Assembly: GCF_038096165.1 (NCBI RefSeq)
Contig: NZ_CP151076.1
Span: forward strand, 3,655,501 to 3,719,500
Direction: 5' to 3'
Length of the DNA: 64,000 nucleotides
From: Pseudomonas sp. G.S.17
Lineage (GTDB): Bacteria; Pseudomonadota; Gammaproteobacteria; Pseudomonadales; Pseudomonadaceae
Below the pieces are notes generated by a model. The model was given only the letters and a program-made list of their open reading frames with translations. It had not been told where the DNA came from and did not search any database. A program made the translations under genes and the position numbers. Shown here piece by piece: positions 52,272 to 61,626 of this stretch (positions within the stretch are counted from its first letter, which is position 1; each line of letters opens with the position of its first letter).

Positions 52272-52988
52272 TCAGCCCGCGCGACGGCTGGCGACCGGCA
52301 GTGACCGGCGCCAGCTGAACGGTGTCAGGCCGATTACGCGGGTGAACACCCGGGTGAAGTGTGATTGATCGGCAAAGCCACAATCCAGGCTGATCCGGGA
52401 AATGGTCAGCTGCGTTTCAGTGAGCAGCCGCTTGGCCTTGTCCAGACGCATCTGCAAGAACCAGTCGCGGGGCGAGACGCCGGTATTTTTCTTGAAGGCC
52501 CGGGAGAAATGGCTGCGCGACAACGAGCACTCGCTGGCGATCTGGGCGATGGACAGGCCGCGATCCATATGACTGGCCATCATTTCCTTGGCGCGCCGCT
52601 CCTGCCAGGGCGACAAGGCGATTTTTTCGCAAGGCGCTTTTTCGCTCTGAAGAGCCTCGTGAGTCACTGGCTTCTCGAAGTGCGTGGACAGATGCGAACA
52701 CAGCACCAGCATGGCCCGATCCACCGAATCCTCGACCTCCCCCTGCCGATTGCGCAACGCCGGCAATAACGAGCAGATCAATTGGTAAGCCAGCGGCTCG
52801 ATGCCGGAGGACGTCGGTTCAGCCGACTCAAGCAAGCTGATGCGCCGGGCGTCTGCCTCGTTGCGCGACCATGACTTGATCAGCTCATCCAGGGCAGACG
52901 ACAGCCGCGCCAGCGTTTGCGGCGATGGGGCCTGGGCGGCGACAGGAGATTCGATCTGGCGTAAGGGCGATGGGCTGACGGTATTCAT
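52272..52988 (-). CDS. AraC-family transcriptional regulator
   Basis: 238 residues. The C-terminal double helix-turn-helix is complete: LSIAQIASECSLSRSHFSRAFKKNTGVSPRDWF, then LTISRISLDCGFADQSHFTRVFTRVIGLTPFSWRR. The N-terminal part (1-125) is helical, with no recognised ligand-binding cupin, so the effector is unclear. It converges with the porin gene with zero bases between the stop codons. Upstream it diverges from the hydrolase at 53218. Confidence 0.86.
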   Translation of the reverse strand: MNTVSPSPLRQIESPVAAQAPSPQTLARLSSALDELIKSWSRNEADARRISLLESAEPTSSGIEPLAYQLICSLLPALRNRQGEVEDSVDRAMLVLCSHLSTHFEKPVTHEALQSEKAPCEKIALSPWQERRAKEMMASHMDRGLSIAQIASECSLSRSHFSRAFKKNTGVSPRDWFLQMRLDKAKRLLTETQLTISRISLDCGFADQSHFTRVFTRVIGLTPFSWRRSLPVASRRAG

Positions 52989-53217
52989 TTCAGACTCTCC
53001 TGAGCAAAAGGGGTTGGTCAGGTTCCGAGTCTGGAGTTGGCAGTCCTTAAAGTCCTTCTCCGGACATTAATCGTTCTGAAGCGGGCTACGATGCTTTGTT
53101 ATGGGGTGATCAGCAGCCATTCGGTTAAGAACATTTCAGGTGGGCGCCAAGGACTTGAGCGAACGGGCGGCCTACTGTTGGCCTTCTCATTTTGTTCTCG
53201 ACTCTCAGGAGAAACCC

Positions 53218-54042
53218 ATGCCCACGATCACCACCGCCGACGGCACGCAGCTTTATTACAAGGACTGGGGCACCGGCCAGCCGATTATCCTCAGTCATGG
53301 CTGGCCGCTGAACGCCGACATGTGGGAATACCAGATGAACTTCCTGGCTGCGAACGGCTTTCGGGTGATCGCCCACGACCGTCGCGGCTTCGGGCGTTCC
53401 AGCCAGCCGTGGCAGGGTTATGACTACGATACCTTCGCTGATGATTTGCACGCGCTGATCACAACGCTGGATCTGACTGACATCGTGCTGGTGGGTTTCT
53501 CCATGGGCGGCGGCGAAGTGGCGCGTTACATCGGCCGCCACGGCACCCGGCGCATCGCCAAAGCGGTACTCGTCAGCGCGGTCACCCCGCTGATGATTCG
53601 TCGCGAAGACCATCCCGAAGGTATGGACCCGGCGATCTTCGACGGCATCCGCGCCGGGTTGCTCAATGACCGCGCAGGCTTCCTCGACGCGTTCGGACCG
53701 ATCTTCACCGGTGCCGACCAGCCGGGCTCGACTGTCGGCAAACCCATGCTGGACTGGACCCAGTTCATGGCGCTGCAAGGCGGCTTGAAAGGCACTCTGG
53801 ATTGCGTGGCAGCGTTTTCCGAAACGGATTTCCGTTCCGACCTGGCGCGTTTCGACGTGCCAACGCTGGTCATCCATGGTGATGGCGACGCCGTGGTCAA
53901 CATCGACGTGACCGGCAAGGCCGCAGCAGCACTGGTCAAGGGCGCGGAACTCAAAATCTACCCAGGCGCACCTCACGCGGTGTACTTCACCCACAAGGAT
54001 CAGCTGAATCAGGATTTGCTGGACTTCGCCCAGGCCCGCTGA
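53218..54042 (+). CDS. Alpha/beta hydrolase, non-heme chloroperoxidase type
   Basis: 274 residues. The nucleophile elbow is [20 protein letters not shown] (Ser95), the oxyanion run is [17 protein letters not shown], the acid is in [12 protein letters not shown] and the His in [15 protein letters not shown]. The pattern matches cofactor-free haloperoxidases/perhydrolases and aryl esterases. GAGAAACCC precedes the ATG at 53218; the open frame extends upstream but without family resemblance. The divergent AraC regulator may control it. Confidence 0.88.
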   Translation: MPTITTADGTQLYYKDWGTGQPIILSHGWPLNADMWEYQMNFLAANGFRVIAHDRRGFGRSSQPWQGYDYDTFADDLHALITTLDLTDIVLVGFSMGGGEVARYIGRHGTRRIAKAVLVSAVTPLMIRREDHPEGMDPAIFDGIRAGLLNDRAGFLDAFGPIFTGADQPGSTVGKPMLDWTQFMALQGGLKGTLDCVAAFSETDFRSDLARFDVPTLVIHGDGDAVVNIDVTGKAAAALVKGAELKIYPGAPHAVYFTHKDQLNQDLLDFAQAR

Positions 54043-54105
54043 ACCCGCGACCTTGACCCGTCGCCGCGACGGGTCACAGGTCCGTGAGACGGACGATCGT
54101 GAGGT

Positions 54106-54768
54106 ATGCACGTGAGGGACGACAATAACAATGACATCGCCAGCATTCGCTTGCCGGACAGCCCAATGGCCCAGGCGGCTGTCGAACTGATCCGCGATGC
54201 GCACTCAACGCTGATGCTCAACCACTCGAAACGGGTATTCCTGTTCGCCACCTTGATCGGCGAGCAGCGCCAGGTCCCGTTCGATGAAGAGTTACTTTAT
54301 GTCGGCGCACTGTTCCACCGCGTGGGCCTGACAGCACGTTATCGACGTTCGCAAAACCGCTTCGAAATCGATGGCGCCACTGCGGCACGGGAATTTCTCA
54401 AGGGTTTCGGCTGCTCCAATGACGATGCCCAGGAAGTCTGGGACGCCATTGCCCTGCACAGCACTCCGGGCATTCCGGAGCATAAATCCCACCTGGTCGC
54501 GCTGATCGCTGCCGGTGTGGATACCGACCTGTATGGCCGACATCGCAGCGCGATAAGCTCTGCGGAACTGAAGCAAATTCTGCAGCACTTCCCCCGCGAA
54601 CCGGGCTTCAACGCCAGGTTGCTCAATGCTATGGCAGCGGGCCTCAAGCATCGTCCGCATACCGCCTTTGGCACCGTAAACGCCGATGTTCTCGAACGCC
54701 TCGATAAACAGTACAAGCGAGCCAATTTCTGCACCCTGCTGCTGGAAACGCGCTGGCCGTTTGAATAG
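54106..54768 (+). CDS. HD-domain-like protein with altered metal motif
   Basis: 220 residues resembling the cyanamide-hydratase-like HD family. The first His is in LMLNHSKRVFLFATLIG (His40) and IALHSTPGI supplies a late His, but the HD doublet itself reads GALFHRVGL: Asp is replaced by Arg72. Without that Asp, dinuclear metal hydrolysis would be compromised. ATG 54106 lies only 1 bp after GAGG; a GTG at 54112 is better spaced (7 bp) and may be the true start. It follows the chloroperoxidase-like gene by 63 bp. Confidence 0.72.
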   Translation: MHVRDDNNNDIASIRLPDSPMAQAAVELIRDAHSTLMLNHSKRVFLFATLIGEQRQVPFDEELLYVGALFHRVGLTARYRRSQNRFEIDGATAAREFLKGFGCSNDDAQEVWDAIALHSTPGIPEHKSHLVALIAAGVDTDLYGRHRSAISSAELKQILQHFPREPGFNARLLNAMAAGLKHRPHTAFGTVNADVLERLDKQYKRANFCTLLLETRWPFE

Positions 54769-54860
54769 CCCTCAACATTGGATTGACGACGGCCCGTTGG
54801 AGATTCTACGTTTGGGGGCAACCCACAGACGCCGCAGATGTGTCGGGTTTACCGACCTTT

Positions 54861-54940
54861 TCGCGAGCAAGCTCGCTCCCACGGATTGTGAGGTGGTGGA
54901 CCTGAACACATGCTCGACTGTAGGCCTCGCTCCCACGAAA
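54861..54940. repeat. REP-like elements
   Basis: TTCGCGAGCAAGCTCGCTCC (54870-54889) is a REP hairpin; GTAGGCCTCGCTCCCACG near 54920-54938 looks like a half-unit. Both lie between convergent genes. Confidence 0.7.
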
Positions 54941-54963
54941 TTGATAATTGTTCGGACAACATC

Positions 54964-57900
54964 CTACACCGGCAGGGTAAACACAAAAACCGTTCCCCTG
55001 CCGCGTCCGGCAAACGCATAAAGCCCGCCGTCGTGGGATTCGATAATGGATTTACAGATTGCCAGGCCCATGCCCATGCCTTTTTCCTTGGTCGTGTAAA
55101 AGGCGTCGAACACGCGCTCGAGATTCGCCTCGTTGATTCCGGCCCCATTGTCCTGAACGCTGACCACCACATAGTCACTGCCCACCGTATCGCAACTGAT
55201 CGACAGCCGACGCGGGCCGTCATGGACTTCGCTCATGGCCTCCATCGCGTTCATGATCAAGTTGAGAATCACCTGTTGCAGCTGCACCGCGTCACCTTCG
55301 ATGCTCAGCTGCGGCCCGCTGCTGTGCCGGATCAGCAGCACTTGCCGGTGCTCGATTTCACTGGCGGTCAGCTGCACGACCCGGCGGATGACTTCGTTGA
55401 TTTGCAACGGCTGTCGGGTGGACGGCGTCTGTCGGGCCAGTGATTGCAAAGCACGCACGATGTCGGCCGCGCGCTTGCTGTCATTGACGATGTCGCCCAG
55501 CCCCGCGAGGGCTTCGGCAACCACCGGCTGGTCGCGCTTGAGCCAGCGCACACTGGCGCTGGCATTGGTGATGATGGACGCCAGCGGTTGATTGATTTCA
55601 TGGGCAATGGACGCTGCCAATTCGCCCATGATCGTCGCCTGGGACACGGTGGCCAATTCCGCTCGCGCGTGGCGCAGCGCTGCTTCGGTGGTGCGTCGCT
55701 CAGTGATATCGCTGGCGACACCGACAAAGACATCTTTATCGTCAATGTCCGGCTCGCCGAGTAATTCCAGGTGGCGGATGCTGCCGTCCGGCATCACCAG
55801 ACGAAACTCATGCTGGAAGGCGCTGCTGGTGCTTACTGCGCGGCTGAGCATCGCGGAAAACGCGCTCAAGTCCTCGGGATGCACGACGCGCTCCAGCTCG
55901 TGCAGTGAAGGCGGCGTCGCCGCAACCGACAGGCCCCAGACCGCAAACAACTGATCGGACCAGACGGACTCATCCCTGCCCGCGTCCCAGCGAAAACTCC
56001 CGGAATGACCAATGCGCTGGCCCAGCGCCAGGGAAGCCTGACTGGTGCGCAAGGCCGACTCGATCGCCCGTCGCCGGGTGTTTTCTTCCACCAGTTCAGC
56101 GTACAGCCGGGCGGTTTCCAGAGAGATCGCCGCCTGCCCGGCCAGCAGTTCCAGGACCGTGGTGCGATTGGAGGTGAATACCCCCGGCGCAAGGTTGTTT
56201 TCCAGATAAAGCACGCCGATAACCTGGCCCTGCTTGACCAGAGGCAGGCACAACACCGAGCGCGCCTGGCGCTGTTGAAAATAAGGATCATCGACGAAGT
56301 CACTGGCTTGCATGGCATCGTCCAGCACCACTGATTGCCGGGTACGCATGACGGTGTACAGCAGAGACAACGGCAAATGCTGCGCCGACGGCACTGACAC
56401 CGTCAGATCGATCTCGATGCCATTGTCCTGCGCCCGGCCTCGTGCACAAATCTGCGGCTGATCCTGTTTGACCAGCAGCAACAGCGCCTGCTGTGCGCCA
56501 GCATGAATGATGGTGTTGGTCAGCAGCGTACCGATCAGCCGGTCCAGGACGATTTCCTCGGACAAGGCTTGAGACGCCTTCATGACCGAGACCAGATCCA
56601 GCGTGTCTTGCCCGCCGGAAATACTGATCGAAGGACGAGACAACGAAGCTTGCTCGCGCAGAAAACCGGCACGGGCTTCGAGATGGGCGACCTTGCCATG
56701 CGCGCCCCAGCGCTGATAGCAATCCCGGGCACTGCGCATATGGCTGCGTGCCGAGGTGAACAATCCACGGCTGTGATGGAATTCGGCGGCGAGTTCATGG
56801 CCCAACGCCTGCACATGCACGAAACCGGCGTTGGCCGCTGCGGTAATCGACAGCTCATACAGGTCCAGCGCGTTGAGCGTATCCCCGGCCACCCGGGCCA
56901 TTTCCGCTTCGACCAGTAACGCCTTGTCGCGGAATATTTGCGGATTGAGCGCCGCCCATTGGTTGAGCTTGTCCAGATGAGACGCCATGGCCGTCAGAAT
57001 CCGGGCAGAATCCAGCGTCCGGTCACGCCCGCTGGCGAGGTTGAGGGCGCTGAAAAAATGCAATTCGAGCAGATGCACATGCGCCGGCGTCGACCAGGCC
57101 AACGCTTCGGCTTGTTCCAGGCAGTGCGTTGCGCCGGTGAAATCGCGGTACAGATAGTTGGAAATACCCTCGAAAAGCCACCACCAGAACGCTACCGGCG
57201 TCATGGCACTGTCGCGACCGGCGCAATCCTGAGTCGCGCTGGACGCCGACCCCGCGACTGGCCCCACGCGTAATGCCGCGACAAATCGCGCCTGAGTCTG
57301 CAACGCGGCTTCCACGTCGCGAAAGCGCGCACGACGAGAGAACTCCAGGCCATTGTCGACTTCCTCCTGCACGCGCTCCAGGTATTCACCCATGACCAGC
57401 AGGTCGGAGACGATGTGGTTGCAGGCATAACAACTCATGCTGAGATTGCCGGCGGTGTGACTGCTGGCAAATGCGCCACGCGCGTAATCCAGACAATGGC
57501 TCAGCGGCTGAGTCCAGACGCTGACCTGATCAAGCGCAACCAGCACCATGCTTTCGGCACCGTCATAGCCGTGGCGCTTGACCAGCTCGTGTGCCAGTTG
57601 CGCGTACTGCGCGCCTTCCTGATAAAGCCCTTGTCGCTGCGCAAGCACCACACCAAACCAGGCGAATCCCGATGCGGATGCAGCACAGATTCCGTAGTCG
57701 AGGGAAAGCTGCACCATTTCGCAAGCGACGACGAACAGCACATCCTGATCGGTAAAGGATGCCGGAGCGATCATGCTGGCGAGCATGCCCACGGCGGCCT
57801 CGAATGACGCGTCCTGCATCACCGGCAGCTCGATCAGCGATGCGATTGACCGGTTTCCGACGGTTTGCAACAGGAGCTGATAACGCTGTTCGATTTCCTC

Positions 57901-60510
57901 GCGTTCGATCTGCGGGGCAATCTGGATGCCGAACATCCGTAGCCCTTCCAGCGCCGTAATGATGGCGTCGCGGTAGCAGGACGAGAGGACCTGCAACTCG
58001 ACCTTGAGCATGTAGATCGCCGCGCGCGGCACCACCGAATCGATGTGCTCCAGCAACTCGGCGAGCACCCGGCTTGCCGGCTCGAACTGCGCATCGAGAA
58101 TCAGGCACTGCGCCTGAAGCAGACCGGCCTCGTAGCTGATCGCGGCGTGTTGCTGCCAGCGTTGCAACTGGGTCAACGACCTGACCGTCGCCAGGTAACC
58201 CAGCGCCGACTGAATCGCCGCAGCCTTCATTGCCTGCCGCGCAGCGCGCAACAATAGGTCGCTGAACAGCTCGACCTCGGTGGCGTCCGGCTCGTCGGGC
58301 CGCACCCGCTGCAAGTGCGAGGCAATTTCGAAAATCTGGTCGGCGCGCCCTTCCCCGTGCAAGTCCGCGAGGAGAATCCGGGCGATTCGCGCATGTTCGG
58401 CCGGCCGCACCGCAGGCGGCGTCAGGCGGTACGCTGATTCCTGGACACGATCGTGATAAAAGGCAAAGCCATGGCGGCTCTCGGTCAACAGCCCGGCCTG
58501 CACAGCGGTCGCCAGGTGGCGGCGTAAAGACTTCTCTACAGTGCCGCTGATTCGCGTCAGCGTCCGGATGTCGACGGACGGTCCGATACACGCCATCTGC
58601 CCCAGCAACGTACGGGTCTGGGACGGCAAACGAGCCATTCGCGCCACCATCAGGTCAATCACGTTATCAGCGCAGCGATGGCTATCGATGGCATCCAGAT
58701 TCCAGATCCAGCCCGATTTTCTGCGGTCCATGACAATCAGCTGCTCGTCGAACAGGCTGCGCAGCAACTGGCCGATGAAGAACGGATTGCCGCTGGTTTT
58801 TGCATGAATCACCCTGGCCAGCAGCATGCTTTCGGCGGGTTCACATTCCAGTGCCAGCGCGACCCACTGGCAAACGTCGTCAAGGCACAGGGTCGGCACC
58901 TTGATTTCGGTCAAGTGCGTCGGACTCTCGCGCAAGGCCGCAAGGAAGTCCGAGAACATTAGCGTTTGCGGGACTTCGACGTCGCGATAGGCACCCACCA
59001 ACAGAATGTTTCGATAGTGACCGGCGCTGAACGAAGCGATAAAGGCCAGCGTCGCATCGTCCAGCCATTGCAGGTCATCGAAGAACAGGATCAGCGGGCG
59101 TTGCGGGCTGGCGAAGCTGTTCAGGAAGCGATGCAGGACCAGGTTGAACAGGTTCTGGGTTTCATTGGCGGGAAGATCGGCCAAGGGCGCCTGTGGTCCG
59201 AGGATCAATTCGATTTCCGGGACAAGATTGGCGATCAACCGGCCGTGACCACCAAGCGCAGCCAATAATTGCTCGCGCCAGCGTTCCAGCTCGTCGGCGC
59301 TCTCGCCGACCACCCGCATGATCAAGGAACGCAGGGCCTGGGCCAGCGAGGCATAAGGGGCGTTGTATTGAGCCTGATCGAATTTCCCTGAGGCAAACAG
59401 CACCCGATTCAACGCCAGATCCTGCTGGAGCTGGCGGACCAGGGTGGTTTTGCCGGTGCCCGAAGAACCCGAGAGCAGCACCATTTCACAGCCGCCGGTA
59501 TGACTGACCCGCGAAAATACGGCATGCAGCGCCTGCAACTCTTCGCAGCGGGCAATCAATCCCCTGCGCTCGTGGCCTTGGGGTAAATCACGCTGCAGGG
59601 CCGGTTCGAATGCGGCGATGTGCTGAAACTCGCTCCATTGGGCCAGACATTCGCGCAAATCCATTTCCAGCCTGAAGGCAGTTTGATAACGGTCGGCGGG
59701 GTTCTTGGCGATCAGCTTGAGAATCAGCTGGGCCAACGGCATGGGAATGTAATCGCGAAATTGGCGCGGCGACGGCGGCTGCCTCGCCACGTGGCAATAC
59801 ACCCACTCCACCGCGTCGCTGGCTTCAAATGGCAACTGGCCGGTCAGCCATTCATAGAAGGTCATACCCAGGGAATACAGATCGCTGCGTTCATCGGCCT
59901 GACGATCCACTCGCCGCGCCTGTTCCGGCGACATATACGCCAGCGTGCCGCAGATCGAGTCCGAGACGCTGTGCGGGCCGCCAGGCTGGCGCTCGACCGT
60001 CACGCCAAATCCGGTCAGGCGCACAAAACCGTCGTCACCCTGAATGAAATTGCTGGGCTTGATATCACGGTGCAGCAAACCGTTGCCGTGAGCCTGACTC
60101 AGGGCATGTGCGGCGCCAATGGCCAGGCGCAGAAACAGGCTGATCGACAGGCTTCCGTCCGCCACTTCGTGCAGGGATTTGCCACCTGGATCGTTGGCGA
60201 CCAGCAGCGGGCCGTCCGGCGTGTGCAGGACCGCCAGCGGCATCAAGGCCCAGCCGGGATCAAGCCGGGGGGCGATCGAGAATTCATGTTCGATGCGACG
60301 AAAGCCACTTTCGACCAGTCGGGCCGAGCAGCGTGCAATCAGCCAGGTGGGTGAACAACCAGGCACATGCACCCGGTAATGATCGATCTCGCCGTCGGCA
60401 TACAGCAGTTCCCAGGAAAGCAGCGCCAGCCACTGCAGGCTGAAACCTTCCGGTTGCTGGTCAGGGAGGCCCCGCATACTCAACGTCGGCTCTGCTCTGA
60501 TGCCACTCAT
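54964..60510 (-). CDS. Giant hybrid: Ser/Thr-kinase-like / AAA ATPase / GAF / PAS / histidine kinase
   Basis: 1848 residues, soluble. Domains: Ser/Thr-kinase-like (about 30-290; HRDIKPSNF at 147), AAA ATPase (P-loop GSSGTGKTT at 348; Walker B LILFFDDLQWLDD), a long helical TPR-like region (about 700-1270), GAF (about 1310-1460), PAS (about 1495-1600) and histidine kinase (His1637 in ASIAHEINQPLAS; DNGAGI; GMGMGLAI). The architecture is known from large trifunctional kinases. Odd points: DFG reads TGFG and no VAIK lysine is seen, so the first kinase domain may be inactive. Follows a lone receiver by 17 bp. Confidence 0.9.
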   Translation of the reverse strand: MSGIRAEPTLSMRGLPDQQPEGFSLQWLALLSWELLYADGEIDHYRVHVPGCSPTWLIARCSARLVESGFRRIEHEFSIAPRLDPGWALMPLAVLHTPDGPLLVANDPGGKSLHEVADGSLSISLFLRLAIGAAHALSQAHGNGLLHRDIKPSNFIQGDDGFVRLTGFGVTVERQPGGPHSVSDSICGTLAYMSPEQARRVDRQADERSDLYSLGMTFYEWLTGQLPFEASDAVEWVYCHVARQPPSPRQFRDYIPMPLAQLILKLIAKNPADRYQTAFRLEMDLRECLAQWSEFQHIAAFEPALQRDLPQGHERRGLIARCEELQALHAVFSRVSHTGGCEMVLLSGSSGTGKTTLVRQLQQDLALNRVLFASGKFDQAQYNAPYASLAQALRSLIMRVVGESADELERWREQLLAALGGHGRLIANLVPEIELILGPQAPLADLPANETQNLFNLVLHRFLNSFASPQRPLILFFDDLQWLDDATLAFIASFSAGHYRNILLVGAYRDVEVPQTLMFSDFLAALRESPTHLTEIKVPTLCLDDVCQWVALALECEPAESMLLARVIHAKTSGNPFFIGQLLRSLFDEQLIVMDRRKSGWIWNLDAIDSHRCADNVIDLMVARMARLPSQTRTLLGQMACIGPSVDIRTLTRISGTVEKSLRRHLATAVQAGLLTESRHGFAFYHDRVQESAYRLTPPAVRPAEHARIARILLADLHGEGRADQIFEIASHLQRVRPDEPDATEVELFSDLLLRAARQAMKAAAIQSALGYLATVRSLTQLQRWQQHAAISYEAGLLQAQCLILDAQFEPASRVLAELLEHIDSVVPRAAIYMLKVELQVLSSCYRDAIITALEGLRMFGIQIAPQIEREEIEQRYQLLLQTVGNRSIASLIELPVMQDASFEAAVGMLASMIAPASFTDQDVLFVVACEMVQLSLDYGICAASASGFAWFGVVLAQRQGLYQEGAQYAQLAHELVKRHGYDGAESMVLVALDQVSVWTQPLSHCLDYARGAFASSHTAGNLSMSCYACNHIVSDLLVMGEYLERVQEEVDNGLEFSRRARFRDVEAALQTQARFVAALRVGPVAGSASSATQDCAGRDSAMTPVAFWWWLFEGISNYLYRDFTGATHCLEQAEALAWSTPAHVHLLELHFFSALNLASGRDRTLDSARILTAMASHLDKLNQWAALNPQIFRDKALLVEAEMARVAGDTLNALDLYELSITAAANAGFVHVQALGHELAAEFHHSRGLFTSARSHMRSARDCYQRWGAHGKVAHLEARAGFLREQASLSRPSISISGGQDTLDLVSVMKASQALSEEIVLDRLIGTLLTNTIIHAGAQQALLLLVKQDQPQICARGRAQDNGIEIDLTVSVPSAQHLPLSLLYTVMRTRQSVVLDDAMQASDFVDDPYFQQRQARSVLCLPLVKQGQVIGVLYLENNLAPGVFTSNRTTVLELLAGQAAISLETARLYAELVEENTRRRAIESALRTSQASLALGQRIGHSGSFRWDAGRDESVWSDQLFAVWGLSVAATPPSLHELERVVHPEDLSAFSAMLSRAVSTSSAFQHEFRLVMPDGSIRHLELLGEPDIDDKDVFVGVASDITERRTTEAALRHARAELATVSQATIMGELAASIAHEINQPLASIITNASASVRWLKRDQPVVAEALAGLGDIVNDSKRAADIVRALQSLARQTPSTRQPLQINEVIRRVVQLTASEIEHRQVLLIRHSSGPQLSIEGDAVQLQQVILNLIMNAMEAMSEVHDGPRRLSISCDTVGSDYVVVSVQDNGAGINEANLERVFDAFYTTKEKGMGMGLAICKSIIESHDGGLYAFAGRGRGTVFVFTLPV

Positions 60511-60527
60511 AACGGGTCCTTACCTGC

Positions 60528-60893
60528 TTAACCTGGCTTCTCAAGTGCCTGCTTTATCGATTCAAGCAACGCTTCCTCGGAAAATGGCTTGTGCAGGAAA
60601 CCCAGGGCGCCCGCCTCGCGCGTGCGGCGCACGATGACTTCATCGTCATGTGCGGACATGCAGCAAACCCCGACGGTCTTGCGCGCAGTTTTCAATCGCT
60701 CAAGCACTTCCAACCCTTGCATGCCTTTCATCTTGAGATCGAGCAATACGCAGTGCGCTTCGTCGCTTGCGGATGAAGCCAGGAACTCTTCCCCCGAAGC
60801 AAAGCCCACAGTGCGATAACCCAAAGACTTGAGAAGATTACCAAGGCCATTTCGCACGGAAGCGTCGTCATCAACAACGCAGATGAGGATCAT
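60528..60893 (-). CDS. Single-domain response regulator (REC only)
   Basis: 121 residues, one receiver domain. Acidic pocket VVDDDAS (Asp8-Asp10), phospho-Asp52 in CVLLDLKMKGMQGLE, switch residue Ser in CCMSAHDDE and Lys in FLHKPFSEE. With no output domain it must act by protein contact or as a phosphate relay. It sits between the FixJ-type regulator and the giant histidine kinase, from which it is separated by 17 bp, so that kinase is its likely donor. Confidence 0.9.
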   Translation of the reverse strand: MILICVVDDDASVRNGLGNLLKSLGYRTVGFASGEEFLASSASDEAHCVLLDLKMKGMQGLEVLERLKTARKTVGVCCMSAHDDEVIVRRTREAGALGFLHKPFSEEALLESIKQALEKPG

Positions 60894-60987
60894 AGGCTGA
60901 ACTTCATGACAGGAAAAGTAATTAGAGGAGAATACGCCCTTGATTCAAAGAGGGGGATTGTCTCTATGTATAATTGTGCTGTTTTAA

Positions 60988-61602
60988 TCAATTCACGGGA
61001 GCTACTTGCTCCCACATCTTGACTAGGTCAATTAGAGTTCGTGCATTCATTTTTGTCATTATGTGCCGTTTATGAACTTTGGCTGTTATTTCACTGGTGC
61101 CCAACTCGTGGGCAACCTGCTTGTTCATCTTGCCTGTCACCAGTTGGGCCATTACCTCTCGCTCGCGGGGCGTCAGGGTTTCAAAACGGCTGCGGATGCT
61201 CTCGACCTGAACCCGCTCGATCAGCCCGCGCTCATCGTGTTCGAGCGCCTGGCGGACCACTTCAAGCAATTGATCCGGTTCGAAGGGTTTGGTCAGAAAT
61301 TCGTGGGCGCCGGCCTTGATGGCTTTGACCGACATGGGAATGGTGCCGAACCCGGTCATGAAGATGATGGGGAAACGAAGCCCGCGGCGCAGCAGTTCAT
61401 CCTGCACGTCAAAACCACTGGCGGCGGCAATATTGACGTCCAGCAACAGACAGGTGGGTTGTTCGGCGAACGCCTGCTCCAGAAACTCGTGAGCCGTCGC
61501 AAAGCACTGGGCGCTGAGGTCGGCCGAGCTCAAGAGTCGGGTCAGAGAAGCACGAATCGAGCTCTCATCGTCGACCACATAAACCATGGATGTCGCAGGC
61601 AT
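60988..61602 (-). CDS. FixJ-type response regulator (REC + LuxR HTH)
   Basis: 204 residues. Receiver: VVDDESS, phospho-Asp55 in CLLLDVNIAAASGF, FMTGFGTIPMSVKAIKAGAHEFLTKPF (Lys105), all typical of FixJ/StyR/TodT regulators. Output: LTPREREVMAQLVTGKMNKQVA, then LGTSEITAKVHKRHIMTKM, a LuxR/GerE helix-turn-helix. It is the probable transcription-factor partner of the giant histidine kinase, as PAS-histidine kinases with NQPL-type H boxes usually pair with this class. Targets unknown. Confidence 0.9.
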   Translation of the reverse strand: MPATSMVYVVDDESSIRASLTRLLSSADLSAQCFATAHEFLEQAFAEQPTCLLLDVNIAAASGFDVQDELLRRGLRFPIIFMTGFGTIPMSVKAIKAGAHEFLTKPFEPDQLLEVVRQALEHDERGLIERVQVESIRSRFETLTPREREVMAQLVTGKMNKQVAHELGTSEITAKVHKRHIMTKMNARTLIDLVKMWEQVAPVN

Positions 61603-61626
61603 AAACAGTAATCCGGGAGCTGGGTG

